DNA of 64,000 bases from the NCBI GenBank assembly GCA_963799315.1, contig CAWCWP010000001.1, forward strand, positions 1,302,001 through 1,366,000, read 5' to 3'. Under the pieces are notes generated by a model that did not search any database, had not been told where the DNA came from, and saw nothing but the letters and a program-made list of their open reading frames with translations. The position numbers and the translations under genes are program-made. This document shows, one piece after another, positions 30,747 to 39,237 of the stretch (position 1 is the first letter of the stretch; each line of letters opens with the position of its first letter). The stretch comes from Parerythrobacter_A sp963799315. GTDB lineage: Bacteria > Pseudomonadota > Alphaproteobacteria > Sphingomonadales > Sphingomonadaceae.

Positions 30747-31803
30747 TCAGATCGGCGACCATTCCGCCTCGTCCGCGATGTTCTCGATTTCGGAGCCTTG
30801 CGTTTCGGTGGAGGTGGCGTCGGGCAAGTGCGCCAGCACCGCATCCATCAGCGCCGGAATGCCCCGCCCGGTGGCGCCCGAAATAGCGAACACCTCGCCC
30901 GCACCTGCATCGTGCAGTTCCTGTGCGAATCCTTCGACCAGCTCGGCATCGGCGAGGTCGCATTTGTTCAGTACGATCAGCTGCGGCTTGTCGGCCAGCC
31001 CCGCCCCGTGCGCGGCCAGTTCCTCGTTCACCGTCACCATCGCCGCCGCCGGATCGTCACCCGAAATATCGACCAGGTGGATCAGCACGCGGCACCGTTC
31101 GATATGGCCCAGGAACCGGTCGCCGATACCCGCCCCTTCCGCAGCGCCCGCGATCAGGCCGGGAATGTCGGCCAGCACGAATTCGCGGCCCTTGTGGCTC
31201 ACCACGCCCAGCTTCGGCACAAGCGTGGTAAAGGCGTAATGCCCGACCTTGGCGCGCGCGTTGGACACGGCATTGATAAAGGTGCTTTTGCCCGCATTGG
31301 GCAGGCCCAGCATACCGACATCGGCCAGCAGTTTCAGCCGCAGCCAGACCCATGCCTCGCTGCCCGGCTTCGCCCGGTTGGTGTTGTCGCGGGGCGCGGT
31401 TGGTGCTGGTCTTGTAGCTCGCATTGCCACGCCCGCCCATGCCGCCTTCGAGGAAGACGACGCGCTGGCCGACTTCGGTAAAATCGAGCAGCACCTCTTC
31501 TTTGTCCTCGGACAGCACCTGCGTGCCGACCGGCACCTTGATCACGAGGTCGCGCGCGCCCGCGCCGGTGCGATCCTTGCCCATACCGTGCGTGCCGCGC
31601 GGTGCCTTGAAATGTTGCGCGTAGCGGAAGTCGATCAGAGTATTGAGGCCCTGCACCGCCTCGAACACGACATCGCCGCCATCGCCGCCATTGCCGCCAT
31701 CGGGGCCGCCATATTCGACATACGCCTCGCGCCGGAAACTGACGGCACCGGGGCCGCCGCCGCCGGACTTGAGATAGATCTTGGCCTGGTCGAGAAAATG
31801 CAT
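30747..31803 (-). CDS. obgE: Obg GTPase (frameshifted)
   Basis: Essential ribosome-associated GTPase linked to 50S maturation and growth control. Seen: glycine-rich Obg domain (GGPDGGNGGDGGDV, GGMGGRGNASYKTSTNRAPRQH), G1 GLPNAGKST, G3 DIPG, G4 NKCD and G5 SGATGRG. A single extra base near 31350 breaks the frame between the Obg and G domains. About 352 residues. First gene of an obgE-proB-epimerase group with short spacings. Confidence 0.95.
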
Positions 31804-31861
31804 GGCGCAGCCATTAGGCCAAAGCTGCGCCCGTGTCTTGTCTGGCGTTCAGATCGCCGGG

Positions 31862-32938
31862 CTACTCGCTTTCGGGAGGCAAATCGAACTGAGTGCCGTT
31901 TTGCGGCGATGCAGACGCGTCGTCTTCGGGTGGCATGAAGACTGGCCCGTCGTCAATAATACGCTCGTCGTCGCCCTCTGGCGCATTTTCCAATGCGCCT
32001 GAAACGAAGACCGGTTCCGTTGCATTCTCCGGCTGTTCCGGTTCCGGATCGCCAGCCTGGCCGGCGACGAAGACCGGCTCTCCGGTGATCTGCGGGCCAG
32101 CATTCGGCGGACTGGCAGCATCGACCGGCGCTGCCCCGGCAGATGAAGGATCGACCTCGATACGGTAGAGCTCGGATTCCGGTGTGCTGACCAGAACCGA
32201 CGGCGCAGGGCCGGTGCCGGGCGCAAAATCGGTCACGATGGGTGCGGGCGCACCATATTGCGCATCCCATTGCGCGACATCGATCTGGTACTGCTCGTAA
32301 GCGGTATAGAAGTTGTCGAACACACCCTCGATACGCGGCAGGTTGGCAGCGGCGAAAGTGGGCAGATCGGCGCTTTCCACCACGGTCGAGTCCTGCGCGA
32401 CCTGTGCGGCCGTATCGCAAAACTGCGTCTGTGTGGGCGGCAGGGCGTAGTAATTATATACCTGCGTCATATAGCCATCCATCGCGCTGCGCCATTCCGC
32501 GCCATAGCGATCGCGGTATTCGCGCGTCAGCTCGTTGTTGGTGCGGCGCAGCGTCGTGCGGTTCTCGCTCAGCAGCTCGCTATAGGCGGGCAGGATGCCG
32601 GGATAGCGCGTCGTCTCGCAATTCAGCGCCGCCACGTTGAGCGCACTGCGCAGGTTCCACAGCGTCTGCGCTTCGGTCAGGCCGTAATTCACCGTGCGAC
32701 GAATGCCGAACTGGTCGCGTGGGGGAATATACATGCCCAATGCTGCATTGCCCGGGGGGACCGGACGCGCAGGAATCACGACCGGGGGTGGCGGCGGGGG
32801 TGGCGGCGGCGGCGGTACCGGAACGATCTTTGGCGCGCATGCCGCCGTAATCGCGGTCGCCACGGCGATAACGGTAACCTTGATCGGGGCCTTTACGGAC
32901 CAGCGAACGGGGGAAACGGGGCGCGTGGTGTCGGACAT
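31862..32938 (-). CDS. Proline-rich envelope protein, unknown
   Basis: Intact, 358 residues. N-terminal hydrophobic segment (VTVIAVATAITAACAP) with a Cys that could be a lipobox, then 11 consecutive prolines, a globular alpha-rich region (LWNLRSALNVAALNCETTRYPGIL) and a low-complexity acidic tail repeating variants of EPVFV (three copies). Probably a periplasmic lipoprotein spanning toward another layer. No family assigned. Alone between obgE and BI-1, about 58 nt before obgE. Confidence 0.65.
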   Translation of the reverse strand: MSDTTRPVSPVRWSVKAPIKVTVIAVATAITAACAPKIVPVPPPPPPPPPPPVVIPARPVPPGNAALGMYIPPRDQFGIRRTVNYGLTEAQTLWNLRSALNVAALNCETTRYPGILPAYSELLSENRTTLRRTNNELTREYRDRYGAEWRSAMDGYMTQVYNYYALPPTQTQFCDTAAQVAQDSTVVESADLPTFAAANLPRIEGVFDNFYTAYEQYQIDVAQWDAQYGAPAPIVTDFAPGTGPAPSVLVSTPESELYRIEVDPSSAGAAPVDAASPPNAGPQITGEPVFVAGQAGDPEPEQPENATEPVFVSGALENAPEGDDERIIDDGPVFMPPEDDASASPQNGTQFDLPPESE

Positions 32939-33044
32939 GAAAAAGACTGCCCCTCCTTTATTCGGGCAATTTCATCGGCTGTAGCGATATCGGCCTTGCG
33001 CGGCGATGAAGCGAAATGCCTAACCTGCGGACAGGCCAATGAAA

Positions 33045-33076
33045 ATGCCCGGAAAGCACTCAGGCTTTCCGGGCAT
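33045..33076 (-). terminator. Rho-independent-like terminator after the BI-1 family gene
   Basis: Perfect 12-bp inverted repeat: atgcccggaaag and ctttccgggcat around the 8-nt loop cactcagg. On the minus strand a TTTTC run follows. It lies 22 nt past the stop of the BI-1 gene and before the promoter region of the gene at 31862. Confidence 0.75.
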
Positions 33077-33098
33077 CTCAAATGGCAGTCGGTTGGTC

Positions 33099-33875
33099 TT
33101 ATTCGCTGCGTGCGACACCAAGGAAGCGCAACAGGAACAGGAACATGTTGATGAAATCGAGATACAGACTCAACGCGCCCAGAATGACGGCCTTGGCCGC
33201 ATATTCGGTGCCGCGCACGAAGCGGTATTCGTTCTTCAAACGCTGCGTATCGTAGGCCGTCAGACCCGCAAAAATCAGCACACCAAGCGCGGAAATCGCC
33301 AATTCAAGACCGGGCGAACCGATCAGGAATGCGTTCAGCAGCGACGCGATGATCAGACCGACCACGCCCATAATCAGGAAGCTGCCCCAGCCCGAAATAT
33401 CCTTCTTCGTGGTGTAGCCCCACAGGCTCAGGCCCGCGAAGGCACCTGCCGTCGCGAAGAATGTCAGCGCGATGGAGGATTGGGTGTAAACGAGGAAGAT
33501 AGTGGAAAGCGACAGGCCCATCAGCACCGCAAAGCCCCAGAACATCAGCTGGAGTGTGGGCGTGCTGAACTTGTTGCGGCCGAAGCTCATCGCGAACACG
33601 ATGGCCAGCGGCGACAGCGCGACGATGAACATCAGCCCGCTATTCGCAAAGGTGTAAACCAGGCCCGTGGCAACCGTGAGGTAGGCCACCAGGCCGGTAA
33701 GCGCGACGCCGAGCGCCATGTAGTTGTAAATCGACAGCATGTGCAGGCGCAGGCCCGCATCCATTACGGTGCCGTCGTCCACGCTGCCGCCAAGAGCCGG
33801 TGTGCGGCCAACGCCGGACGGGCCGGAATTGACGCCGCTCAGGTCGCCACGGCGCGGTTCGTTCCAATTCGCCAT
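33099..33875 (-). CDS. Bax inhibitor-1/YccA family membrane protein
   Basis: 258 residues, start ATG 33875, intact. Seven hydrophobic segments from about residue 45 on, and the family signature near the C-terminus (TAYDTQRLKNEY, ALSLYLDFINMFLFLLRFLG). Family knowledge: BI-1 proteins act in membrane stress, with YccA in E. coli controlling FtsH. A role in this organism is inferred only. Ends in a strong terminator. Confidence 0.93.
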   Translation of the reverse strand: MANWNEPRRGDLSGVNSGPSGVGRTPALGGSVDDGTVMDAGLRLHMLSIYNYMALGVALTGLVAYLTVATGLVYTFANSGLMFIVALSPLAIVFAMSFGRNKFSTPTLQLMFWGFAVLMGLSLSTIFLVYTQSSIALTFFATAGAFAGLSLWGYTTKKDISGWGSFLIMGVVGLIIASLLNAFLIGSPGLELAISALGVLIFAGLTAYDTQRLKNEYRFVRGTEYAAKAVILGALSLYLDFINMFLFLLRFLGVARSE

Positions 33876-33982
33876 TGTCTTGTCTTCCTCCGAGGGTGGA
33901 GCCAGCGGCTCCGTCATGTCTGCCGATATCGGGGCGCTGCGCCTGTTTTTCAAGCAAAACCGTGCGCGCACGTTACTCTATC

Positions 33983-34795
33983 CTAACCCTGTTCGCGCGC
34001 CTGCGTTCCCAATTCCGCGCCGCTGTCGCGCGTGGCGCGCAGCGTCTCGGTGAGCAGGCGCTGCAACGCCCCGTCGGCATCCAGCACATCCAGCCCCCGC
34101 TGCGTCATTCCGCCCGGACTGGCGACACGCTTTGCCAGCGCGCCGGGCGAATACGATGATTGCGCGGCCAGAGCGCCCGCGCCCTGCACCATCGCCACCG
34201 CCAGCCGCTCCGCCAGATCCTGCGGCAGACCTAGAGTATCGGCCGCCGCCGCCAGCGCATCGATGAAGCGATAGACGAAGCCCGGCCCCGAACCGGCCAG
34301 CGCGGTGACAAGATCGAACTGCTTCTCGTCGTCGAGCCACTCCGCCATGCCAAGGGCATCGGCCAGCGCGGTCACGTTTTCGCGCCGGTCAGCCGCCAGT
34401 CCCTGTGCCGCAAGCACTACCGGCGAGGCGTTAATCGCCACCGCGAGGTTGGGCATCACGCGCACAACGCCCGCCGCGTCGGGGAACCGCGCGCGCAGAG
34501 TGGCAAGATCGACACCGGCAAGAACCGACAGGATAGTTGCAGAGCCGCCCGCAACCCGCGCGACATCCGCCGCCACGGTGTCGAGCTGGTGCGGTTTCAC
34601 GCCCAGCAGGATCGTGCCGAACGGGCCGTCGGGCCAGTCATTGTAAACCTTCAGCCCATGCGGCGCCTCCGCGCGGGTCGGATGGTACACGGCGAAATCG
34701 GCGGAGTCGTACCCTGCCGCCAGCCACCCTCCGACCATCGCGCCGGTCATCGTGCCATAGCCGACGATCAGCATCGGGGTGGAAAGGCGCATCAT
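33983..34795 (-). CDS. proC: Pyrroline-5-carboxylate reductase
   Basis: Last step of proline synthesis. 270 residues from ATG 34795. Seen: VGYGTMTGAMVGGWLAAGY (Rossmann), LGVKPHQL, VRVMPNLAVAINAS, LAGSGPGFVYRFIDALA and SPGGMTQRGLDVLD, the P5CR signature. Begins 8 nt after the ybjN-type gene; the pair are likely cotranscribed. Confidence 0.95.
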   Translation of the reverse strand: MMRLSTPMLIVGYGTMTGAMVGGWLAAGYDSADFAVYHPTRAEAPHGLKVYNDWPDGPFGTILLGVKPHQLDTVAADVARVAGGSATILSVLAGVDLATLRARFPDAAGVVRVMPNLAVAINASPVVLAAQGLAADRRENVTALADALGMAEWLDDEKQFDLVTALAGSGPGFVYRFIDALAAAADTLGLPQDLAERLAVAMVQGAGALAAQSSYSPGALAKRVASPGGMTQRGLDVLDADGALQRLLTETLRATRDSGAELGTQAREQG

Positions 34796-34802
34796 AGTCG
34801 CG

Positions 34803-35333
34803 TCACGCCTCGCCTTGCGCATCGACCAGCGCATTCGTCAGCGCATCGGCGGCGCTCTTGTCGCCCCACAGCACGAACTGGAACGCCGGGTAGAACCGGT
34901 CGCATTCCTCGATGGCATTCTCGACCAGCGCCTGCGCCTGGTCGAGGCTGAGCAGCCCGTCATCGCCCAGCAGCACGCCGTGGCGATAGACGAGTACGCC
35001 GCCTTTGCTCCAGATGTCGAAATGCCCCAGCCAGAGCTGTTCGTTGACCAGCGCCAGCAGTTCGAATGCGGGCACATTCTTGTTCGCCGGCACGCGCACA
35101 TCGGGCAGGCACAGCAATTGCAGCACATTGTCTTCGGGCCGCCAGATCGCGCGCAGCTGGTAATTGGCCCAGCTGCCCTGCACCTTGCCCGATATCTCGT
35201 CCCCCGAAACCGCCTCGAACGGCCAGCCCCGCGCCTGGAACAGCGCCGACAGCATGTCGACGGGCGGGCAATCCTCCGCCCGCGAAAAGCGATCGTCGGC
35301 CAGCGTCACGGCGCGGTTCCACAGGTGGAACAT
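34803..35333 (-). CDS. YbjN domain-containing protein
   Basis: 176 residues if ATG 35333 is used (MFHLWNRAVTLADD); an upstream in-frame start is possible. Matches the YbjN (DUF1790) fold: GDEISGKVQGSWANYQLRAIWRPEDNVLQL and KNVPAFELLALVNEQL. A type III secretion-chaperone-like fold, role unknown. Placed right before proC, a common sphingomonad pair. Confidence 0.82.
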   Translation of the reverse strand: MFHLWNRAVTLADDRFSRAEDCPPVDMLSALFQARGWPFEAVSGDEISGKVQGSWANYQLRAIWRPEDNVLQLLCLPDVRVPANKNVPAFELLALVNEQLWLGHFDIWSKGGVLVYRHGVLLGDDGLLSLDQAQALVENAIEECDRFYPAFQFVLWGDKSAADALTNALVDAQGEA

Positions 35334-35490
35334 GGTGTAGAATTGGTTACCGAGAACATGGCCATCGCGTTGCGCCCAACCCCTGTTGCGGCGCAAGACC
35401 GGCATGTGCTACCGCTGGGGAGAACGGATTTCGCCTGTTTACAGTCTGTGCAAAACGCAACCCTCCAGACAATCGAACGGCAGGCGACTG

Positions 35491-37206
35491 TCAGTCGAGC
35501 GGTTCGATTTCCTGCCCCGTCGCGCTGGTGAAGCGGAAGCCGTCGACGCCTTTTTCCTTCAATGCGCTTAATGCCTTATCGGCGGCGGCAGATGTGGCGA
35601 ACGGACCGGCCAGCAGGCGGTTGGTGTCGTTCCATTCGGCGATATGCGGGTCCAGATCGCCCAGCACATCCGGCGCAAGGCGGCGGAACCGGCGATAGTC
35701 GTAGCGCAGGGCCGCGCGGTCACGCCCCGTGGCGACTTGCGCCCAATGGCGCGCCGGATTGGCTTGGGGTGCGGGCGTTTTGTCAGGGGCGGCGCTTTCG
35801 CGCACCGGCGCGATTTGCGTGACATCGACAGCGTTTTCCTTGGCGGATGTCGTCCGGTTCCGGGTAATCGCAAACGCCCCGAATGCTTCGGCAACCGAAG
35901 GTGCGGGTTCCGGTTGCGGCGCTGGCCGAGCCGGTTGCGCAGCGGTGGCAGCAGGGGTTTGTGCAAGCGTTGCGAGGTCGAAGGATTCCGGCGGTGTTTG
36001 TGCAGACGCTACCGGCTGCGAAGGCGGCACCTCGATACGCGCAATCGCTTCGGGCGCACGGCGTAGCGTTTCAGCGGGAGCTGGCACTGGCGCGAGTTCG
36101 GCCTGGGCACGGACCGGTTCCGGAGCCGGTGTCGCGGCAGGAACAGTCGGTTCCGGCGCGGTTGCAGGCGCTGGCGCTGGCACAGGGTTTGCGCGTTGGA
36201 CGCGGCGCACTTCCACCGGTCGGGCGCGGCTGCGCTGCATCGGGTCGGAGGCGCGTTGCCGTTCGGCGCGGGCGACACGCCGGCGCTCGGACCGTGTGCG
36301 CGGTTGCGTAGCGGGTGCAGATGTCGTGGTTGCAGCCTGCGCTGGCGGCGCGCTTGCCGGACCCAGCGGCGTGCCGCGCGGTTCCAGTCGCGCACCTGCA
36401 TCCTGCGAGGCAGTCCGGCGCGCGCGATAGCTTGCCAGTTGCGCCGGATCCTTGCCGATCTGCGCGGTTTGCGGGAATTTGCCGAGATTGCCCGCCGCCG
36501 CTTGCTGCGCCGGGGTCAGCTGCTCCATATAGCGCAGATAGGGTTCCAGTCGTGCCGCCAGCGGCGCGGGCATCGCGCTGCGGGTGATGCCGACCGCGTC
36601 ATCGGCTTGCCCCAGAATTGCCAGCCCGAAAGCCCGCGTCCGCACGCTGGCACGGTCGTTCTCCGCCAGCAGCGGTGCCAGCGCGAGTTCGAACCCGGCG
36701 CGGTCGCCCGAAATGGCCAGGCTCAGCGCCAGCCGCCGCCGCGCGTCTCCCTTGGGATCGTCGCCCAACGCACCGCGATAAAGCGCCTGCGCCCGCTGCG
36801 GATCGCCAACGAGGTCATGCGCCAGCCCGCGATCCGCCTGAACCTGCCGCATATTCGCGCCCGCCGCTGCCGCTGCATCGAACAGGCCGATGGCGCGCAA
36901 CGGATCGCCCGCACGCACCGCGACCGAGGCAAGTCCGAGCATGACTTCGATGTTCTGCGGCGCACGCTCTTCCGCCCGGCCGAAGAACCCGACCGCCGCA
37001 TCGGCGTCACCCACCGCCAGCGCGGCATTGCCCGCCGCGACCAGCGCATCCACGCTGTTCGGGTTACGCGACAGCCGCTCCAGCGCGCGGCCCAGTTCCT
37101 GCGATTCGGCAGACGGCAGTGCCTGTACCACCTCCTGTGCGCCTGCGGATGCAGGCGGCATCGCACAGGCAAACGCAGCCAGCGCCATGGGAAAATATCT
37201 AGTCAT
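35491..37206 (-). CDS. TPR and SPOR domain protein
   Basis: 571 residues, intact, downstream of ftsZ by 44 nt on the same strand. Signal peptide (MALAAFACAMPPASAGAQ), then TPR-type helical repeats (about 40-200; VDALVAAGNAALAVGDADAAV), a long Pro/Ala/Arg-rich middle with acidic patches, and a C-terminal SPOR-like domain (about 495-571, ARHWAQVATGRDRAALRY). SPOR domains bind denuded septal peptidoglycan, so a division role is likely. A SPOR-TPR protein joined to the dcw 3' end is notable. Confidence 0.8.
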   Translation of the reverse strand: MTRYFPMALAAFACAMPPASAGAQEVVQALPSAESQELGRALERLSRNPNSVDALVAAGNAALAVGDADAAVGFFGRAEERAPQNIEVMLGLASVAVRAGDPLRAIGLFDAAAAAGANMRQVQADRGLAHDLVGDPQRAQALYRGALGDDPKGDARRRLALSLAISGDRAGFELALAPLLAENDRASVRTRAFGLAILGQADDAVGITRSAMPAPLAARLEPYLRYMEQLTPAQQAAAGNLGKFPQTAQIGKDPAQLASYRARRTASQDAGARLEPRGTPLGPASAPPAQAATTTSAPATQPRTRSERRRVARAERQRASDPMQRSRARPVEVRRVQRANPVPAPAPATAPEPTVPAATPAPEPVRAQAELAPVPAPAETLRRAPEAIARIEVPPSQPVASAQTPPESFDLATLAQTPAATAAQPARPAPQPEPAPSVAEAFGAFAITRNRTTSAKENAVDVTQIAPVRESAAPDKTPAPQANPARHWAQVATGRDRAALRYDYRRFRRLAPDVLGDLDPHIAEWNDTNRLLAGPFATSAAADKALSALKEKGVDGFRFTSATGQEIEPLD

Positions 37207-37250
37207 AGGGTGCGTGTTGCAGGCGACGGATTAAGCCGGGATGAGCCGCC

Positions 37251-39068
37251 TTACTGGTTGTTCTGACGACCGAGGAAACGCGGGATATTCACGGCTCCAT
37301 CGCCATCGCCCTTGTCGTCACCTTTCTTCGCGTCATCCTTGCCGCTGGACTTCTCGCTTTCCTGCCCCGACCCGCGCGACAGGTTTGCCATCCGCTCGAA
37401 CAGGGTGCTGCCCGAACTCTTAACTGCCGGTTCGTCGGCAGCTTTGGCGGCCGCTTCGCTTTCGCCGCCGCCGGGGATCAGCCCGCGACGTCGACCGCCA
37501 CCGGTCCGGACCTGAAGCGGCTGGTCGTCATCCGCCAGCTTGTCGGCACTGGACAGCAAGTCGTCACCGCCATCCTTAGCACCAGTTTCGGGCGCAGCTT
37601 CCTCCATCACTCCCAGATCGAGCGGCGCACCGCCCCCGTCTTGCGGCGTGTCGCCCCACTCATCGTCTGACCCGCCGCTCTCGGTCGCCTTGTCCGAAGA
37701 ACCGAAACCGTCGCCGTCGGCACCCGACACATGGCCTGCATCGCTCGCGGGATCGGGCAGTTGTGCGCCGGTTTCCGCCGCAGGTTCCTCCAGTTCCGGC
37801 TCGTAGGCTTCGGGCAGTTCGCGGCGCAATCCGGCCAGCGGATCGACGATGCCGTCGACATCGCCGTCATCGTCTTCGTCCTCATCGAAATCGTCGTCGC
37901 CGTCGAGCTGGAACCCGCCGAGCGACAGCGGCGCGCTGTCAGCAGGTGCGGAATCTTCCGCCGACGTGTCGGCCACGGCTGCCTCGTCGTCCGCCCCCTC
38001 ATCGGTACCTTCGTCGGGCAGTTCCAGCACGGGCCGCTTCGGCGCACGGTTGGCACCCAGCGACAGCGAATGGGTGGTCCCGCTCGCATCGGTCGCGCCG
38101 TTGCCTGGTTCGATACCGGTGGCGACCACGGAAACGCGGATCTTGCCGTCGAGGTCGGGATTGAACGCCGAGCCCCAGATGATGTTGGCATCTTCGTCCA
38201 CCAGCTCGCGAATGTGGTTCGCGGCCTCGTCCACTTCGAGCAGCTTCATGTCTTCGCCGCCGATGATGGAGATGATGACGCCCTTCGCGCCCTGCATCGA
38301 CACGCCATCCAGCAGCGGGTTGGCGATGGCGCGTTCGGCGGCTTCCAGCGCGCGGTTCTCGCCCTCGCCCTCGCCGGTACCCATCATCGCCTTGCCCATT
38401 TCCTCCATCACCGATTTCACGTCGGCGAAATCGAGGTTGATGAGGCCGGGCATCACCATCAGGTCGGTTATCGAGCGCACGCCCTGCTGCAGCACTTCAT
38501 CGGCAAGCTGGAACGCTTCCTTGAAGGTGGTGTCCGCCTTGGCGATCAGGAACAGGTTCTGGTTGGGAATGACGATCAGCGTATCGACATTGCGCTGCAA
38601 TTCCTCGATGCCCGCTTCCGCCGCGCGCATCCGGCGCGTGCCTTCGAACAGGAACGGCTTGGTCACGACGCCGACGGTCAGCACACCCTTGCGCCGCGCC
38701 GCCTCCGCAATCACCGGCGCCGCGCCGGTGCCGGTGCCGCCACCCATCCCGGCGGCGATGAAGCACATGTTCACGCCGTCGAGCAGGTTCTCGATTTCCT
38801 GAACGGTCTCTTCCGCCGCCGCCTTGCCGACTTCGGGCCGCGCGCCCGCGCCAAGCCCGCCGGTGATATCGGGGCCAAGCTGGATGCGGGTGTCGGTCAC
38901 GGCATTGTTCAGCGCCTGCGCATCGGTGTTGGCGACGACGAAATCGACGCCTTCGATTCCTGCTGCGATCATGTTCGCAACCGCATTGCCGCCAGCGCCG
39001 CCGACCCCGATAACTGCAATCCGCGGGCTCAGTTCGTCCGAGGCTGCGGGTCCGATATTGATGCTCAT
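37251..39068 (-). CDS. ftsZ: Cell division protein FtsZ
   Basis: 605 residues, intact. Tubulin-like GTPase forming the division ring. Seen: GVGGAGGNAVANMI, the tubulin signature GGGTGTGAAP (about 105-115), and the GTPase T7-loop region VMPGLINLDFADVKSVM. The GTPase domain ends near residue 318; then a long acidic, low-complexity linker of about 270 residues (GDDDFDEDEDDDGD) and the C-terminal peptide NIPRFLGRQ that binds FtsA. Preceded by a 169-nt gap holding a DnaA box. Confidence 0.98.
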   Translation of the reverse strand: MSINIGPAASDELSPRIAVIGVGGAGGNAVANMIAAGIEGVDFVVANTDAQALNNAVTDTRIQLGPDITGGLGAGARPEVGKAAAEETVQEIENLLDGVNMCFIAAGMGGGTGTGAAPVIAEAARRKGVLTVGVVTKPFLFEGTRRMRAAEAGIEELQRNVDTLIVIPNQNLFLIAKADTTFKEAFQLADEVLQQGVRSITDLMVMPGLINLDFADVKSVMEEMGKAMMGTGEGEGENRALEAAERAIANPLLDGVSMQGAKGVIISIIGGEDMKLLEVDEAANHIRELVDEDANIIWGSAFNPDLDGKIRVSVVATGIEPGNGATDASGTTHSLSLGANRAPKRPVLELPDEGTDEGADDEAAVADTSAEDSAPADSAPLSLGGFQLDGDDDFDEDEDDDGDVDGIVDPLAGLRRELPEAYEPELEEPAAETGAQLPDPASDAGHVSGADGDGFGSSDKATESGGSDDEWGDTPQDGGGAPLDLGVMEEAAPETGAKDGGDDLLSSADKLADDDQPLQVRTGGGRRRGLIPGGGESEAAAKAADEPAVKSSGSTLFERMANLSRGSGQESEKSSGKDDAKKGDDKGDGDGAVNIPRFLGRQNNQ

Positions 39069-39182
39069 TGCGTGTCGCTCCAGAGGGCGTGGCAGGCGTG
39101 CCTGCTGTTATTTCGAGGGTCTATACCCGTATTTCGCCGCATCTGCCAGAAAGCCGAATCGGCGGGCATAGGGGGCAGGCGC

Positions 39183-39191
39183 TTATCCACA
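39183..39191 (+). promoter_or_regulatory. Consensus DnaA box upstream of ftsZ
   Basis: ttatccaca matches the classical DnaA box exactly, about 115 nt ahead of the ftsZ start in the ftsA-ftsZ gap. A weaker inverted site, tcgtccaca on the minus strand, lies at 39208-39216. In Caulobacter DnaA is reported to activate ftsZ; whether it acts here is inference. Confidence 0.5.
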
Positions 39192-39237
39192 GGGTTCGGT
39201 TCCGGCTTGTGGACGAAATCTCGGTTAGCCGCAGCCA

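Noticed and set aside
32770..32820. The GC-rich run on the + strand as a simple repeat of interest
   Set aside because: It encodes the polyproline run of the minus-strand protein.
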